Positions 33,487 through 40,829 of a DNA stretch of 45,808 nt are shown in pieces. The position numbers were made by a program, and so were the translations under genes. The stretch's first letter is position 1, and each line of letters begins with the position of its first letter. The notes below the pieces were generated by a model that saw nothing but the letters and a program-made list of their open reading frames with translations, was not told the DNA's origin and made no database searches. Source of the stretch: an uncultured bacterium (GTDB lineage Bacteria > Bacillota > Clostridia > Oscillospirales > Acutalibacteraceae); NCBI GenBank assembly GCA_934875675.1, contig CAKXIK010000021.1, positions 1-45,808 of the forward strand, written 5' to 3'.

Positions 33487-34242
33487 ATGACCGGTTCCAG
33501 CAAACAGCCGGAGGAATTTCCGGAAAATGAAAGCCTGGAGGAACTGCGGGCGCGTATGAGTGAGTCTGCAGAACCGGAGGAGGAGTCTGCGCCGCAAGAG
33601 CAGACTGCATCGGAAGACGATGAAGCAGCACAGCCGCCGCAGGAAGAAAAAAAGGAAAGCATCGGAAAGCAGATCTGGCTTTTTTTCCGCCCGGCAGTCA
33701 TTTGCTGTGCAGTGATTTTATTGATTAACCAGCTTTTCATTCTGTATGCGATTGTGCCAACTGGTTCTATGAAGCCGCTTTTGCAGCCGAATTCGTTTAT
33801 TCTGGCGAACCGACGCGCTTACGATCGATCCACACCGCAAAGAGGCGACGTCATCGTGTTCGAAACCGATCAAAGCAGCTCCAGCTTGCTGGTGAAGCGT
33901 GTGATAGCGATTGCGGGAGATACCGTGCTGCTCAAGGACGGCGATGTTTACCTCAATGGGGTTAAACAGGATGAATCGGCATATGCGGTTGGAAAAACAT
34001 ATCCGAATTCTGCGGGAGATACGTTTACCGTGCCGGAAGGATGTGTGCTGGTGTTTGGCGATAATCGCGAAGATTCTGCAGATGCTCGGTATTGGCAAGA
34101 TCCCTATCTTCCGGTGAACCAGATTAAAGGACGCGTATTTTTCGCATTTTCGTTTAAGGACTGGTACGCAAAGAACGTGCCGCATTCCGCAGATCTTACG
34201 GTGCCGGCATTGGCAGCCAATCCCGTTGTTTACTGCGGATAA
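33487..34242 (+). CDS. lepB: Signal peptidase I, inside the arginine cluster
   Basis: A 251-residue S26-family peptidase. Residues 1-60 are an acidic, low-complexity cytoplasmic extension; one transmembrane helix follows (about 66-88). The catalytic Ser94 is in IVPTGSMKPLL, the Lys general base K137 in LLVKRVIAIAGD, and FGDNREDSADARYW is the box-E segment. It removes signal peptides from exported proteins, with no role in arginine synthesis. It lies 21 bases after argB and 20 before argD, so it is probably co-transcribed. Confidence 0.93.
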   Translation: MTGSSKQPEEFPENESLEELRARMSESAEPEEESAPQEQTASEDDEAAQPPQEEKKESIGKQIWLFFRPAVICCAVILLINQLFILYAIVPTGSMKPLLQPNSFILANRRAYDRSTPQRGDVIVFETDQSSSSLLVKRVIAIAGDTVLLKDGDVYLNGVKQDESAYAVGKTYPNSAGDTFTVPEGCVLVFGDNREDSADARYWQDPYLPVNQIKGRVFFAFSFKDWYAKNVPHSADLTVPALAANPVVYCG

Positions 34243-34262
34243 AGCAGAAAGGACTGTTTTCA

Positions 34263-35441
34263 TTGAATAATCAGGAATATATCAAAATTCATGATGAGAA
34301 TGTTATGCACACTTATGGACGGTTTCCGGTGGTGATCGATCATGCAAAGGGAGCCTGTGCTTGGGATGCTGATGGAAAAAAATATATCGATTTCGGCAGT
34401 GGAATCGGAACGAATTCGCTTGGTTATTGCGACGAGGGTTGGGTAAAAGCGGTAGAAGCGCAGCTTGCTTGTGTGCAGCATGTTTCCAATTACTTTTATA
34501 CACCGGCTTCGGCACTGTTTGCCCAGAAGCTGATGGAGATTTCCGGCTATTCAAAGGTGTTTCTCTGCAATTCCGGTGCAGAAGCCAACGAATGTGCACT
34601 GAAAGTTGCCCGCAAATACAGCTTTGATACTTACGGAAAAAAAGAACGCTCCACAATTATTACATTGAAAAATTCTTTTCATGGACGGACGGTTACCACG
34701 CTTTCCGCAACCGGACAAGACGAATTTCACAACTATTTCTTCCCGTTTACCGAAGGTTTTCGCTTTGCACAAGCAAATCACATGGAGAGCATTCGCGAAC
34801 AGTACGATGATACCGTTTGTGCCGTAATGGTGGAATTTATTCAGGGGGAAGGCGGCGTTTTGCCGTTGGAACCGGGATTTGTGAAAGAGCTTGCGCTGTT
34901 TTGCCGCGAACATGATCTGCTTTTGCTTGGTGATGAGGTTCAGACAGGCGTGGGCAGAAGCGGTACGTTTTATTGCTGTGAACAGTATGGTGTTCAACCG
35001 GATGTTCTGACCTCGGCAAAGGGGCTTGGCGGCGGACTGCCGATTGGTGCCTGCATGTGCCGCGAGGGCTTGGAGCAGGTGTTGGTGCTGGGAACACATG
35101 GTTCCACGTTCGGCGGCAACCCGGTAGTCTGTGCGGGAGGAACGGAAGTCCTCAATCGCCTGAGCGCACCTGGTTTTCTTGATGAAGTAAAGAAGAAAGG
35201 TGAATATCTCAAATCTGAGCTGCTGAAAATGGATGAAGTGCAAAGCGTCCGCGGCTTGGGAATGATGCTTGGTGCAGAGTTGAAAACAAAAACAGCCAAG
35301 CACGTCTGCGCACGCTGCGTGGAAGAAGGGCTGTTTATCCTGACAGCAAAAACGTCTATGCGCTTTTTGCCGCCGCTTACCATTACATATGATGAGCTCA
35401 ACGAAGGGCTTGCAATTCTTAAAAAAGTGCTCGCAGAATGA
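34263..35441 (+). CDS. argD: Acetylornithine aminotransferase
   Basis: A 392-residue class-III, PLP-dependent aminotransferase converting N-acetylglutamate semialdehyde to N-acetylornithine. The PLP-binding lysine is in TSAKGLGGGLPIGA; FLCNSGAEANE, SFHGRT and LLGDEVQTGVGRSG are conserved. TTG start at 34263 with GAAAGGAC upstream; no other start fits the normal N-terminus. Confidence 0.95.
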   Translation: MNNQEYIKIHDENVMHTYGRFPVVIDHAKGACAWDADGKKYIDFGSGIGTNSLGYCDEGWVKAVEAQLACVQHVSNYFYTPASALFAQKLMEISGYSKVFLCNSGAEANECALKVARKYSFDTYGKKERSTIITLKNSFHGRTVTTLSATGQDEFHNYFFPFTEGFRFAQANHMESIREQYDDTVCAVMVEFIQGEGGVLPLEPGFVKELALFCREHDLLLLGDEVQTGVGRSGTFYCCEQYGVQPDVLTSAKGLGGGLPIGACMCREGLEQVLVLGTHGSTFGGNPVVCAGGTEVLNRLSAPGFLDEVKKKGEYLKSELLKMDEVQSVRGLGMMLGAELKTKTAKHVCARCVEEGLFILTAKTSMRFLPPLTITYDELNEGLAILKKVLAE

Positions 35442-35503
35442 CATTCAGCAAGGCGAGGCCGCCAAAGAAGTTTGCGGGTTGATGGAAAGGAAAGATTATA
35501 AAC

Positions 35504-36412
35504 ATGAAACATCTTTTAAAACTGCTCGATTGCTCAACGGAGGAAATTACAGATATTCTCAATCTGGCAGACCGGCTGAAATATCAGAACCGCCACGGAA
35601 TCTCTCACAAATTGCTGGAGGGAAAAACGTTGGGGATGATTTTTCAAAAGGCATCCACCCGCACGCGTGTTTCGTTCGAAGTCGGCATGACGCAGCTCGG
35701 CGGAACTCCGCTTTATCTTTCTGCGCACGATATGCAGATCGGCCGCGGAGAACCGGTAGAGGACACTGCGCGTGTGCTTTCCCGGTACTTGGACGGAATT
35801 ATGATCCGCACCTTTGCACAGCAGGAGGTTGAGGATCTTGCCGCCCACGGCACCATCCCGATTGTCAACGGCCTTACAGATTTCTGCCATCCGTGCCAGG
35901 TGCTTGCCGATCTGATGACGATTCGTGAGGAAAAGGGCAAACTGGAAGGACTGAAAATGTGCTTTATCGGTGACGGCAACAACATGATGAACTCGCTGAT
36001 TGTCGGCGGACTCAAGACCGGAATGACCGTTTCGGTTGCATGCCCGGAGGGCTATGAGCCGGATTCCCGTGTGCTCGATTTTGCAAAACAAAACGGTGGA
36101 TTTTCCATGTTCCGCACGCCGGAAGAGGCTGCAGAAGGCGCCGATGTGTTGATTACGGATGTGTGGACTTCCATGGGCGAAGAAGCCGAAAGCGCAAAAC
36201 GCGCCAAAGCCTTTGCCGGATATCAGATTAACGATGCGCTGCTGGAACGGGCTAACAGTGATGCAATGGTGCAGCATTGCCTGCCTGCTCATCGTGGCGA
36301 AGAAATTACGGCGGAAGTGTTTGAAGCACATGCCGATGAAATTTTTGAAGAAGCCGAAAATCGCCTTCATGCGCAAAAGGCTGTGCTCGTCAAGGTCATG
36401 GGCGAGGCATAA
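35504..36412 (+). CDS. argF: Ornithine carbamoyltransferase
   Basis: A 302-residue transcarbamylase making citrulline from ornithine and carbamoyl phosphate. KASTRTRVSFE binds carbamoyl phosphate, DFCHPCQVLADL and HCLPAHRGEEI are the HPCQ and ornithine-binding segments. It is the last gene of the cluster; a stem-loop terminator follows. carAB is not in the window. Confidence 0.97.
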   Translation: MKHLLKLLDCSTEEITDILNLADRLKYQNRHGISHKLLEGKTLGMIFQKASTRTRVSFEVGMTQLGGTPLYLSAHDMQIGRGEPVEDTARVLSRYLDGIMIRTFAQQEVEDLAAHGTIPIVNGLTDFCHPCQVLADLMTIREEKGKLEGLKMCFIGDGNNMMNSLIVGGLKTGMTVSVACPEGYEPDSRVLDFAKQNGGFSMFRTPEEAAEGADVLITDVWTSMGEEAESAKRAKAFAGYQINDALLERANSDAMVQHCLPAHRGEEITAEVFEAHADEIFEEAENRLHAQKAVLVKVMGEA

Positions 36413-36448
36413 CCAACCGGTGTTACATTGAGCAAAATAATAGGAACC

Positions 36449-36500
36449 ATCCTCGTTTTTTACTTTGACAGAAATGTAAAGGTAAAGACGGGGATTTTAT
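36449..36500 (+). terminator. Terminator of the arginine operon
   Basis: ATCCTCGT (36449-36456) pairs with ACGGGGAT (36488-36495), one G-U pair, with TTTACTTT/AAAGGTAAA extending the stem and TTTTATT downstream. Confidence 0.65.
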
Positions 36501-36538
36501 TCGTTGTACCTGTCTGTGCGCCCGAAAGGATTTTCCGG

Positions 36539-36567
36539 TTGCCGTTTGTTGCGGACTGTGGTAAAAT
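36539..36567 (+). promoter_or_regulatory. Promoter of the binding-protein gene
   Basis: TTGCCG (36539-36544), 17-base spacer, TAAAAT (36562-36567). Start expected near 36574, leaving a structured leader of about 90 bases. Confidence 0.5.
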
Positions 36568-36594
36568 AATAAAAGTTATGAAAAGATAATTTTG

Positions 36595-36631
36595 CCGCAC
36601 GAAAATGTTCCGGATTTCGTGCGGAACATTT
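36595..36631 (+). promoter_or_regulatory. Two mutually exclusive hairpins in the leader
   Basis: Hairpin A pairs CCGCACGAAA (36595-36604) with TTTCGTGCGG (36615-36624). Hairpin B pairs AAATGTTCCG (36603-36612) with CGGAACATTT (36622-36631). Both stems are ten perfect base pairs and they share bases, so only one can form at a time. That is the layout of an attenuator or RNA switch; no ligand is suggested by sequence. Confidence 0.45.
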
Positions 36632-36664
36632 CTTCCGGAGCAATCACAGAAACGGAGGTTCAAA

Positions 36665-37882
36665 ATGAAAAAAAGACCGGTATCTTTGCTCTGCCGTGGG
36701 ATGATGCGTGCTGCAGCAATTTGTTTGGGCGCAATGATGATCTTTTCCGCCTGTTCTCCCAAACCGGCCAACACCGAATCAGGTGCAGCGGAATACGACT
36801 ATCCAGTTTTGATTAATGAGATCACGGTGAAGGAAAGCCCGACCAAGGTTGCAGTACTTTCGCCGTCTTTGGCCGATATTGTAACGAGCCTGGGCTCCGT
36901 TTATGAACTTAAGCTTGCAGCGCGCAGCGATGATTGCACTGCAGGGGATCTTTCGCTCCTGCCTTCGGTGGGAAGCGCAGAGGCACCCAATGTGGATGCG
37001 TTGAAAACAGCAGGTATTCAGATGGTTTTAACGGAAACGCAACCATCGGAAGATCTTGCAAAAGTTTTTTCTGATGAGGGCATTCAGGTGATGGTCTTTG
37101 CAAAAGCGACTACGCGTGAGGAATTAACAACCCTGTTTACTTCTGTGGGTAGTGCGTTGGGTGGCGCGAAGACCGGCTATTCAGCAGCACTTCGCCGTGT
37201 AACCAGTTTGCTTTCCTCTTTGGACGATGTGCACCGACTTATTCCGCAGGATGGAACAACCGTTACGGCGGGATATGTGTTGAACGAATCCGGTGAATTT
37301 GCTGCAGATGAAACAATGACCGGAAAATTGCTGGAATATGCCGGTGCAGCGAACATTGCTGCTGACGGCGGTACTCTTTCCACGGACGAGCTTGCTACAG
37401 CCAACCCTGACTATATTTTTTGCGCAAAAGGTCTGAAGGACAGTTTGGTAAAAAATGAAAGTTTTTCTTCGCTTAAAGCGGTCACAGAGGGCAAAATTTA
37501 TGAAATTGATCGCAATTTGATGGAAAATCAAGGTTCTTCAATGTTGGATGGCGTAATTGAACTGGCGGGAACGATGTATCCCCAGCTCAAGACGGAGGGT
37601 TTGCTCTCTGCTACGTCTTCCGAGGAATCCTCTTCGGGCAGCGAATCGCAGGCACAGCGCCCCACAAAGGTGGACAGCAGCTCTACCCGGGCGGATATTC
37701 TGGCGCTGCAGGAACGTTTGATTGAACTTGGATATATGCAGGCGCCGGGAGATGGATTTTACGGTTATTGGACAAAGGCGACGGTGCAGGAGTTTCAGAA
37801 ACGGGTTGGACTTGAAGAGACAGGAATTGCTGACGAACAAACCATGAACCGTTTGTTTGCCGATGATGCTCTCAAGGGCTGA
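36665..37882 (+). CDS. Lipoprotein: BtuF/siderophore-binding-like domain fused to a peptidoglycan-binding domain
   Basis: A 405-residue exported protein. The signal peptide ends in a lipobox FSAC (Cys30). Residues about 50-305 resemble class-III periplasmic binding proteins (BtuF/FhuD type): KVAVLSPSLADIVTSLG, LPSVGSAEAPNVDALKTAGI, QPSEDLAKVFSDEG and NPDYIFCAKGL. A Ser-rich linker (SSEESSSGSESQ) leads to a C-terminal PG_binding_1 domain at about 340-402 (ALQERLIELGYMQ, YGYWTKATVQEFQKRVGL). No ABC permease or ATPase gene is near. ATG with ACGGAGG upstream. Binding of a metal complex or corrinoid is inferred only from the fold. Confidence 0.7.
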   Translation: MKKRPVSLLCRGMMRAAAICLGAMMIFSACSPKPANTESGAAEYDYPVLINEITVKESPTKVAVLSPSLADIVTSLGSVYELKLAARSDDCTAGDLSLLPSVGSAEAPNVDALKTAGIQMVLTETQPSEDLAKVFSDEGIQVMVFAKATTREELTTLFTSVGSALGGAKTGYSAALRRVTSLLSSLDDVHRLIPQDGTTVTAGYVLNESGEFAADETMTGKLLEYAGAANIAADGGTLSTDELATANPDYIFCAKGLKDSLVKNESFSSLKAVTEGKIYEIDRNLMENQGSSMLDGVIELAGTMYPQLKTEGLLSATSSEESSSGSESQAQRPTKVDSSSTRADILALQERLIELGYMQAPGDGFYGYWTKATVQEFQKRVGLEETGIADEQTMNRLFADDALKG

Positions 37883-37924
37883 GATAGCCGAGAAAAAATA
37901 TTTTCAGCAAGGAGGCGACGATAA

Positions 37925-38599
37925 GTGTCGCAGGGAAAATACAGCCGTGCACCGCAACCATCCAAGTTTTCCGAAAATCGTTATACGCCGGAGACTCATG
38001 GCCGTTTTTATGTAATTATTTCCTGCATTGCCGCGGCAGTTGCAATTTTGACCCTTTGCACCTGCCTTTTGCTGAATAAAACCGCGTCACAAGTGCCCGC
38101 AGATGCTTCTTCGCAGACCGAGGTGTCCCCCGATTCTTCAAGTTTTTCTTCCGCAGATTTGGCTTCTTCCGGTGGAGACACCGTTTCTTCAGAAAATTCT
38201 TCTTCCGATGACGTCTCATCTGCCGTAACAGGTTCTGCAGATGCAGGAGCATTTGATGATAATCCGATCGACGCAGCACTGGAACAGGCAGTTGGAGCAG
38301 CCGGGAATACCGCCCAACTTCTGAATGCCTACGAGACCGGTCTGAACGCATGGAAAACAGAGATTGCGAAGGAAGTGACACGGCTCAAACGTGTTATGCA
38401 GAATAGCAGTTCCTTTTCCGCAGAGCAGGCAGCATGGGAACAACAGGTAGAAGCTGACTATGCGGGATCAGAAGCAGAGGGAGAAGGTACCAATGCGCCG
38501 CTTAATCGTGTGCATGCGGCGTATGATGCCTATCGCGCGCGTGCAAAGGAACTTTACGAACGCCTCATTACGTATGATCCGGCATACACTATCAACTGA
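37925..38599 (+). CDS. Membrane-anchored Ser-rich protein with helical domain (DUF1311-like?)
   Basis: A 224-residue protein with one transmembrane helix (about 28-50, after a basic N-terminus), a long Ser/Asp-rich linker (about 55-110) and a helical C-terminal domain with LNAWKTEIAKEVTRLKRVM and AAYDAYRARAKELYERL. The helical part is reminiscent of LprI/DUF1311 domains, but the match is weak. GTG start with AAGGAGG eight bases upstream; it begins 42 bases after the binding-protein fusion gene, so the two are likely co-expressed at the cell surface. Confidence 0.6.
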   Translation: MSQGKYSRAPQPSKFSENRYTPETHGRFYVIISCIAAAVAILTLCTCLLLNKTASQVPADASSQTEVSPDSSSFSSADLASSGGDTVSSENSSSDDVSSAVTGSADAGAFDDNPIDAALEQAVGAAGNTAQLLNAYETGLNAWKTEIAKEVTRLKRVMQNSSSFSAEQAAWEQQVEADYAGSEAEGEGTNAPLNRVHAAYDAYRARAKELYERLITYDPAYTIN

Positions 38600-38645
38600 A
38601 GCGAAAATAAATTGTGTACGAATGTTTTGCGTCCGGATACAAAAT

Positions 38646-38735
38646 AAAATCCCGGTTGACCGTGATATGTACCTCCAATACTGGACAGCCAGTATTGGAG
38701 GTACATATCACAGAATGTCAACCGGGATTTTTGCT
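38646..38735. terminator. Very long imperfect hairpin
   Basis: An outer 15-bp stem (AAAATCCCGGTTGAC, 38646-38660, with 38717-38731) encloses an inner 23-bp perfect stem (38662-38684 with 38689-38711) closed by an ACAG loop. The only defects are one unpaired base on the 5' side and five (AGAAT) on the 3' side. T-runs follow on both strands, so it can act as a bidirectional terminator, but the inner palindrome is much longer than needed. Confidence 0.6.
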
Positions 38736-38796
38736 GTAAAAAAAGCTACCGCCGGGGGAATGTTTTCCCACAGCGGCCAAACCTTTTCAGACATAA

Positions 38797-39042
38797 TTAC
38801 AGCGATTTTACCAGAGCATCGATGCAGTTCTTGCAGATGTTTTTGCCTTTGTAAAGAACTACGTTGTCGTCCTCGTTGCAGAAAATGCAAGCAGGCTGAT
38901 ACTTCTTCAACACGATTTTGTCGTCGTCAACGAAGATCTCCAGAGAAGAATCATCCGTAATATTCATGGTCTTGCGAAGTTCGATCGGGAGAACGATACG
39001 ACCGACAGCGTCGATCTTTCTGACAATGCCAATGGATTTCAT
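38797..39042 (-). CDS. AbrB-family transcriptional regulator with zinc ribbon
   Basis: An 81-residue protein. Residues 1-50 are an AbrB/SpoVT swapped-hairpin DNA-binding domain (GIVRKIDAVGRIVLPIELRK, LEIFVDDDKIVLKKY). The C-terminus has CIFC (C52, C55) and CKNC (C70, C73), a four-Cys zinc ribbon. AbrB-type proteins control stationary-phase and sporulation genes. It is transcribed away from spmA across a gap that holds a palindrome (39086-39103). GAAAGGAAG precedes the ATG. Confidence 0.85.
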   Translation of the reverse strand: MKSIGIVRKIDAVGRIVLPIELRKTMNITDDSSLEIFVDDDKIVLKKYQPACIFCNEDDNVVLYKGKNICKNCIDALVKSL

Positions 39043-39085
39043 AAGTACATCTTCCTTTCAAAATGATTGCAGTCATATATTTGGA

Positions 39086-39103
39086 CGTACTGTAAAAAGT
39101 ACG
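39086..39103. promoter_or_regulatory. Palindrome CGTACT-N6-AGTACG between the AbrB-like gene and spmA
   Basis: A perfect 6-6-6 inverted repeat 44 bases before the AbrB-like start codon and about 80 bases before spmA. Its place suits an operator for both divergent units; the binding protein is unknown. Confidence 0.4.
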
Positions 39104-39182
39104 ACAAAATATCATAAAAAAAGCATACCGGAGAGGCACAAGCATAATAATGAAGCAGAAACGAAAGGAATGGTCGCTGTAT

Positions 39183-39791
39183 ATGATGAATTATGTTTGG
39201 GCTGGCATCATGCTGGTCAGCATCATTTGTGCCATGGCAACCGGAAGAGTCAACGAAGTTACCACTGCAATGTTTTCGGGTGCGGGCAGTGCAGTGACTT
39301 TGGTGATTTCACTTGCGGGAGCAATGTGTCTTTGGAGCGGTTTAATGAAAATCGCAGATCGTGCGGGATTGACAAAAAAACTGGCAAAATCGTTTTCGCC
39401 TATAATGCATCTCCTATTTCCCGGATTAGAGCCGGACAGCGATGCAGCGAAAGCCATTAGCATGAATGTTTCAGCCAATTTGCTCGGAATGGGGAATGCC
39501 GCCACGCCTTTTGGTATTGCAGCAATGAAAGAGCTTGCAAAACGTTCCGGTAATCCGGAAACAGCGACAGATGATATGGTTACGTTTGTGGTAATGAATA
39601 CCGCATCCATTCAGCTGATTCCAACAACCATCGCAATGATGCGTGCGTCAGCAGGGAGTACAACACCTTTTGATCTGATGCCTGCAATATGGATTACATC
39701 CGTGTCTGCTCTATTTGTAGGAATTTTGATGACACGGATATTCAACGGATTTTCAAATGTACGGTTGTACCAAAGGAGGAGAACCGGGTGA
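39183..39791 (+). CDS. spmA: Spore maturation protein SpmA
   Basis: A 202-residue membrane protein of the nucleoside-recognition (Gate) family, with several hydrophobic helices and LLGMGNAATPFGIAAMKEL, FVVMNTASIQLIPTTIAMMR as family landmarks. SpmA and SpmB together are needed for full spore-core dehydration in Bacillus. The start at 39183 (MMNYVWAGIM) matches the normal N-terminus; an ATG at 39150 also lies in frame. The stop overlaps the spmB start by four bases. Confidence 0.88.
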   Translation: MMNYVWAGIMLVSIICAMATGRVNEVTTAMFSGAGSAVTLVISLAGAMCLWSGLMKIADRAGLTKKLAKSFSPIMHLLFPGLEPDSDAAKAISMNVSANLLGMGNAATPFGIAAMKELAKRSGNPETATDDMVTFVVMNTASIQLIPTTIAMMRASAGSTTPFDLMPAIWITSVSALFVGILMTRIFNGFSNVRLYQRRRTG

Positions 39792-40312
39792 AAGAACTAA
39801 GCGCGTGGGTTGTGCCGGTGGCAGTCGCACTAATTTTGCTTTTTGGCCTGATCCGGAAAGTTCCGGTATTCAGCGAATTTGTAGCGGGAGCAAAGGAGGG
39901 TGCACAAAACAGTGTGGACATTTTGCCCTCCCTGGTTGGCCTGATTACCGCAGTAACCATGTTGCGTGCATCCGGTGCGATGGAATTGATGGAGCAGGGA
40001 ATCAGTGTTCTTACAGCGCATCTTGGTGTTCCAAGGGAAATTTTTCCGATGATATTATTACGCCCGATTTCGGGGAGCGGTTCCATTGCGCTGCTGGACA
40101 ATTTACTGAAAACATATGGGCCTGATAGTCTGCCGGGAAGAATCGCTTCCGTAATGGCAGCGTCAACAGAAACAACTTTTTACACGATTGCTGTCTATTT
40201 CGGCGCAGTTCGTGTAAAAAAAACACGATATGCACTTCCGGCAGCAATGGTAGCAGACTGCACATGTACCATTGTTTCGATTCTCACAGTTCACCTTTTA
40301 TTCCAATTATAA
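39788..40312 (+). CDS. spmB: Spore maturation protein SpmB
   Basis: A 174-residue partner of SpmA, also of the Gate family: ILPSLVGLITAVTMLRASGA, MILLRPISGSGSIALL and STETTFYTIAVYFGAV are the conserved helices. GTG start with AAAGGAGG eight bases upstream, overlapping the spmA stop, so translation is coupled. With spmA it forms a two-gene operon; a structured region follows. Confidence 0.88.
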   Translation: MKELSAWVVPVAVALILLFGLIRKVPVFSEFVAGAKEGAQNSVDILPSLVGLITAVTMLRASGAMELMEQGISVLTAHLGVPREIFPMILLRPISGSGSIALLDNLLKTYGPDSLPGRIASVMAASTETTFYTIAVYFGAVRVKKTRYALPAAMVADCTCTIVSILTVHLLFQL

Positions 40313-40391
40313 AAGGGATATATGAATATGTCGTGAAAAATAAATTACGAAAAACTAACAAATCAACCCTTTTTCACGAATTTATCCCTTT
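40312..40391 (+). repeat. Long imperfect inverted repeat after spmB
   Basis: AAAGGGATA (40312-40320) pairs with TATCCCTTT (40383-40391), and inside it TCGTGAAAAA (40331-40340) pairs with TTTTTCACGA (40370-40379), leaving a 29-base loop. It may end the spm transcript, but the split stem is unusual. Confidence 0.5.
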
Positions 40392-40532
40392 ATATTGTAG
40401 CGCATTTCCATTCCTCAAATATGAATAATAATATAACAAAATATGAATTAAATATTAATAAAACAATAATTAATTGTGAATTGCTAGATTTCGACAACAA
40501 AAAATGACAGAATAAGACAGGTGAGCAGAATT

Positions 40533-40829
40533 TTGACTAAGACTGCAGCAGATTTAAGGATGGGAGAAAGTGGACTTATTTTCCAACTGAAAGGCGACCC
40601 AAAATTGCTTCGACGTTTAATTGACCTGGGAATTACAGAAGGAGCATCCATTACAATAAAAAAAGCAGCACCATTCGGAGGACCTTTGGAAATTGAGGTT
40701 CGCGGTTCACGAATTGGAATACGCAGGGAACAGGCAGAGGGTATTGTGCTGCGCAGTGAATCAAGGGGGGAGAAGCTTGCAGCAGAATCGAAAAAAAATG
40801 CAGACCTGGGCATTGACGGGAAACCCTAA
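40533..40829 (+). CDS. feoA: Ferrous iron transport protein FeoA
   Basis: A 98-residue SH3-like protein: GLIFQLKGDPKLLRRLIDLGI, GASITIKKAAPFGGPLEIEVRGSRIGIRREQA. FeoA is the small cytoplasmic partner of FeoB. TTG at 40533 is chosen because AGGTGA lies eight bases upstream; the in-frame GTG at 40521 lies within that sequence. The C-terminal tail of about 25 residues overlaps the start of feoB. Confidence 0.8.
   Translation: MTKTAADLRMGESGLIFQLKGDPKLLRRLIDLGITEGASITIKKAAPFGGPLEIEVRGSRIGIRREQAEGIVLRSESRGEKLAAESKKNADLGIDGKP

Noticed and set aside
34551..36376. Long open frames of 280-297 residues opposite argD and argF
   Set aside because: They shadow well-supported enzymes and show no motifs.
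40392..40532. Fur box before feoA
   Set aside because: The region is very AT-rich and contains no convincing 19-bp Fur-type palindrome.
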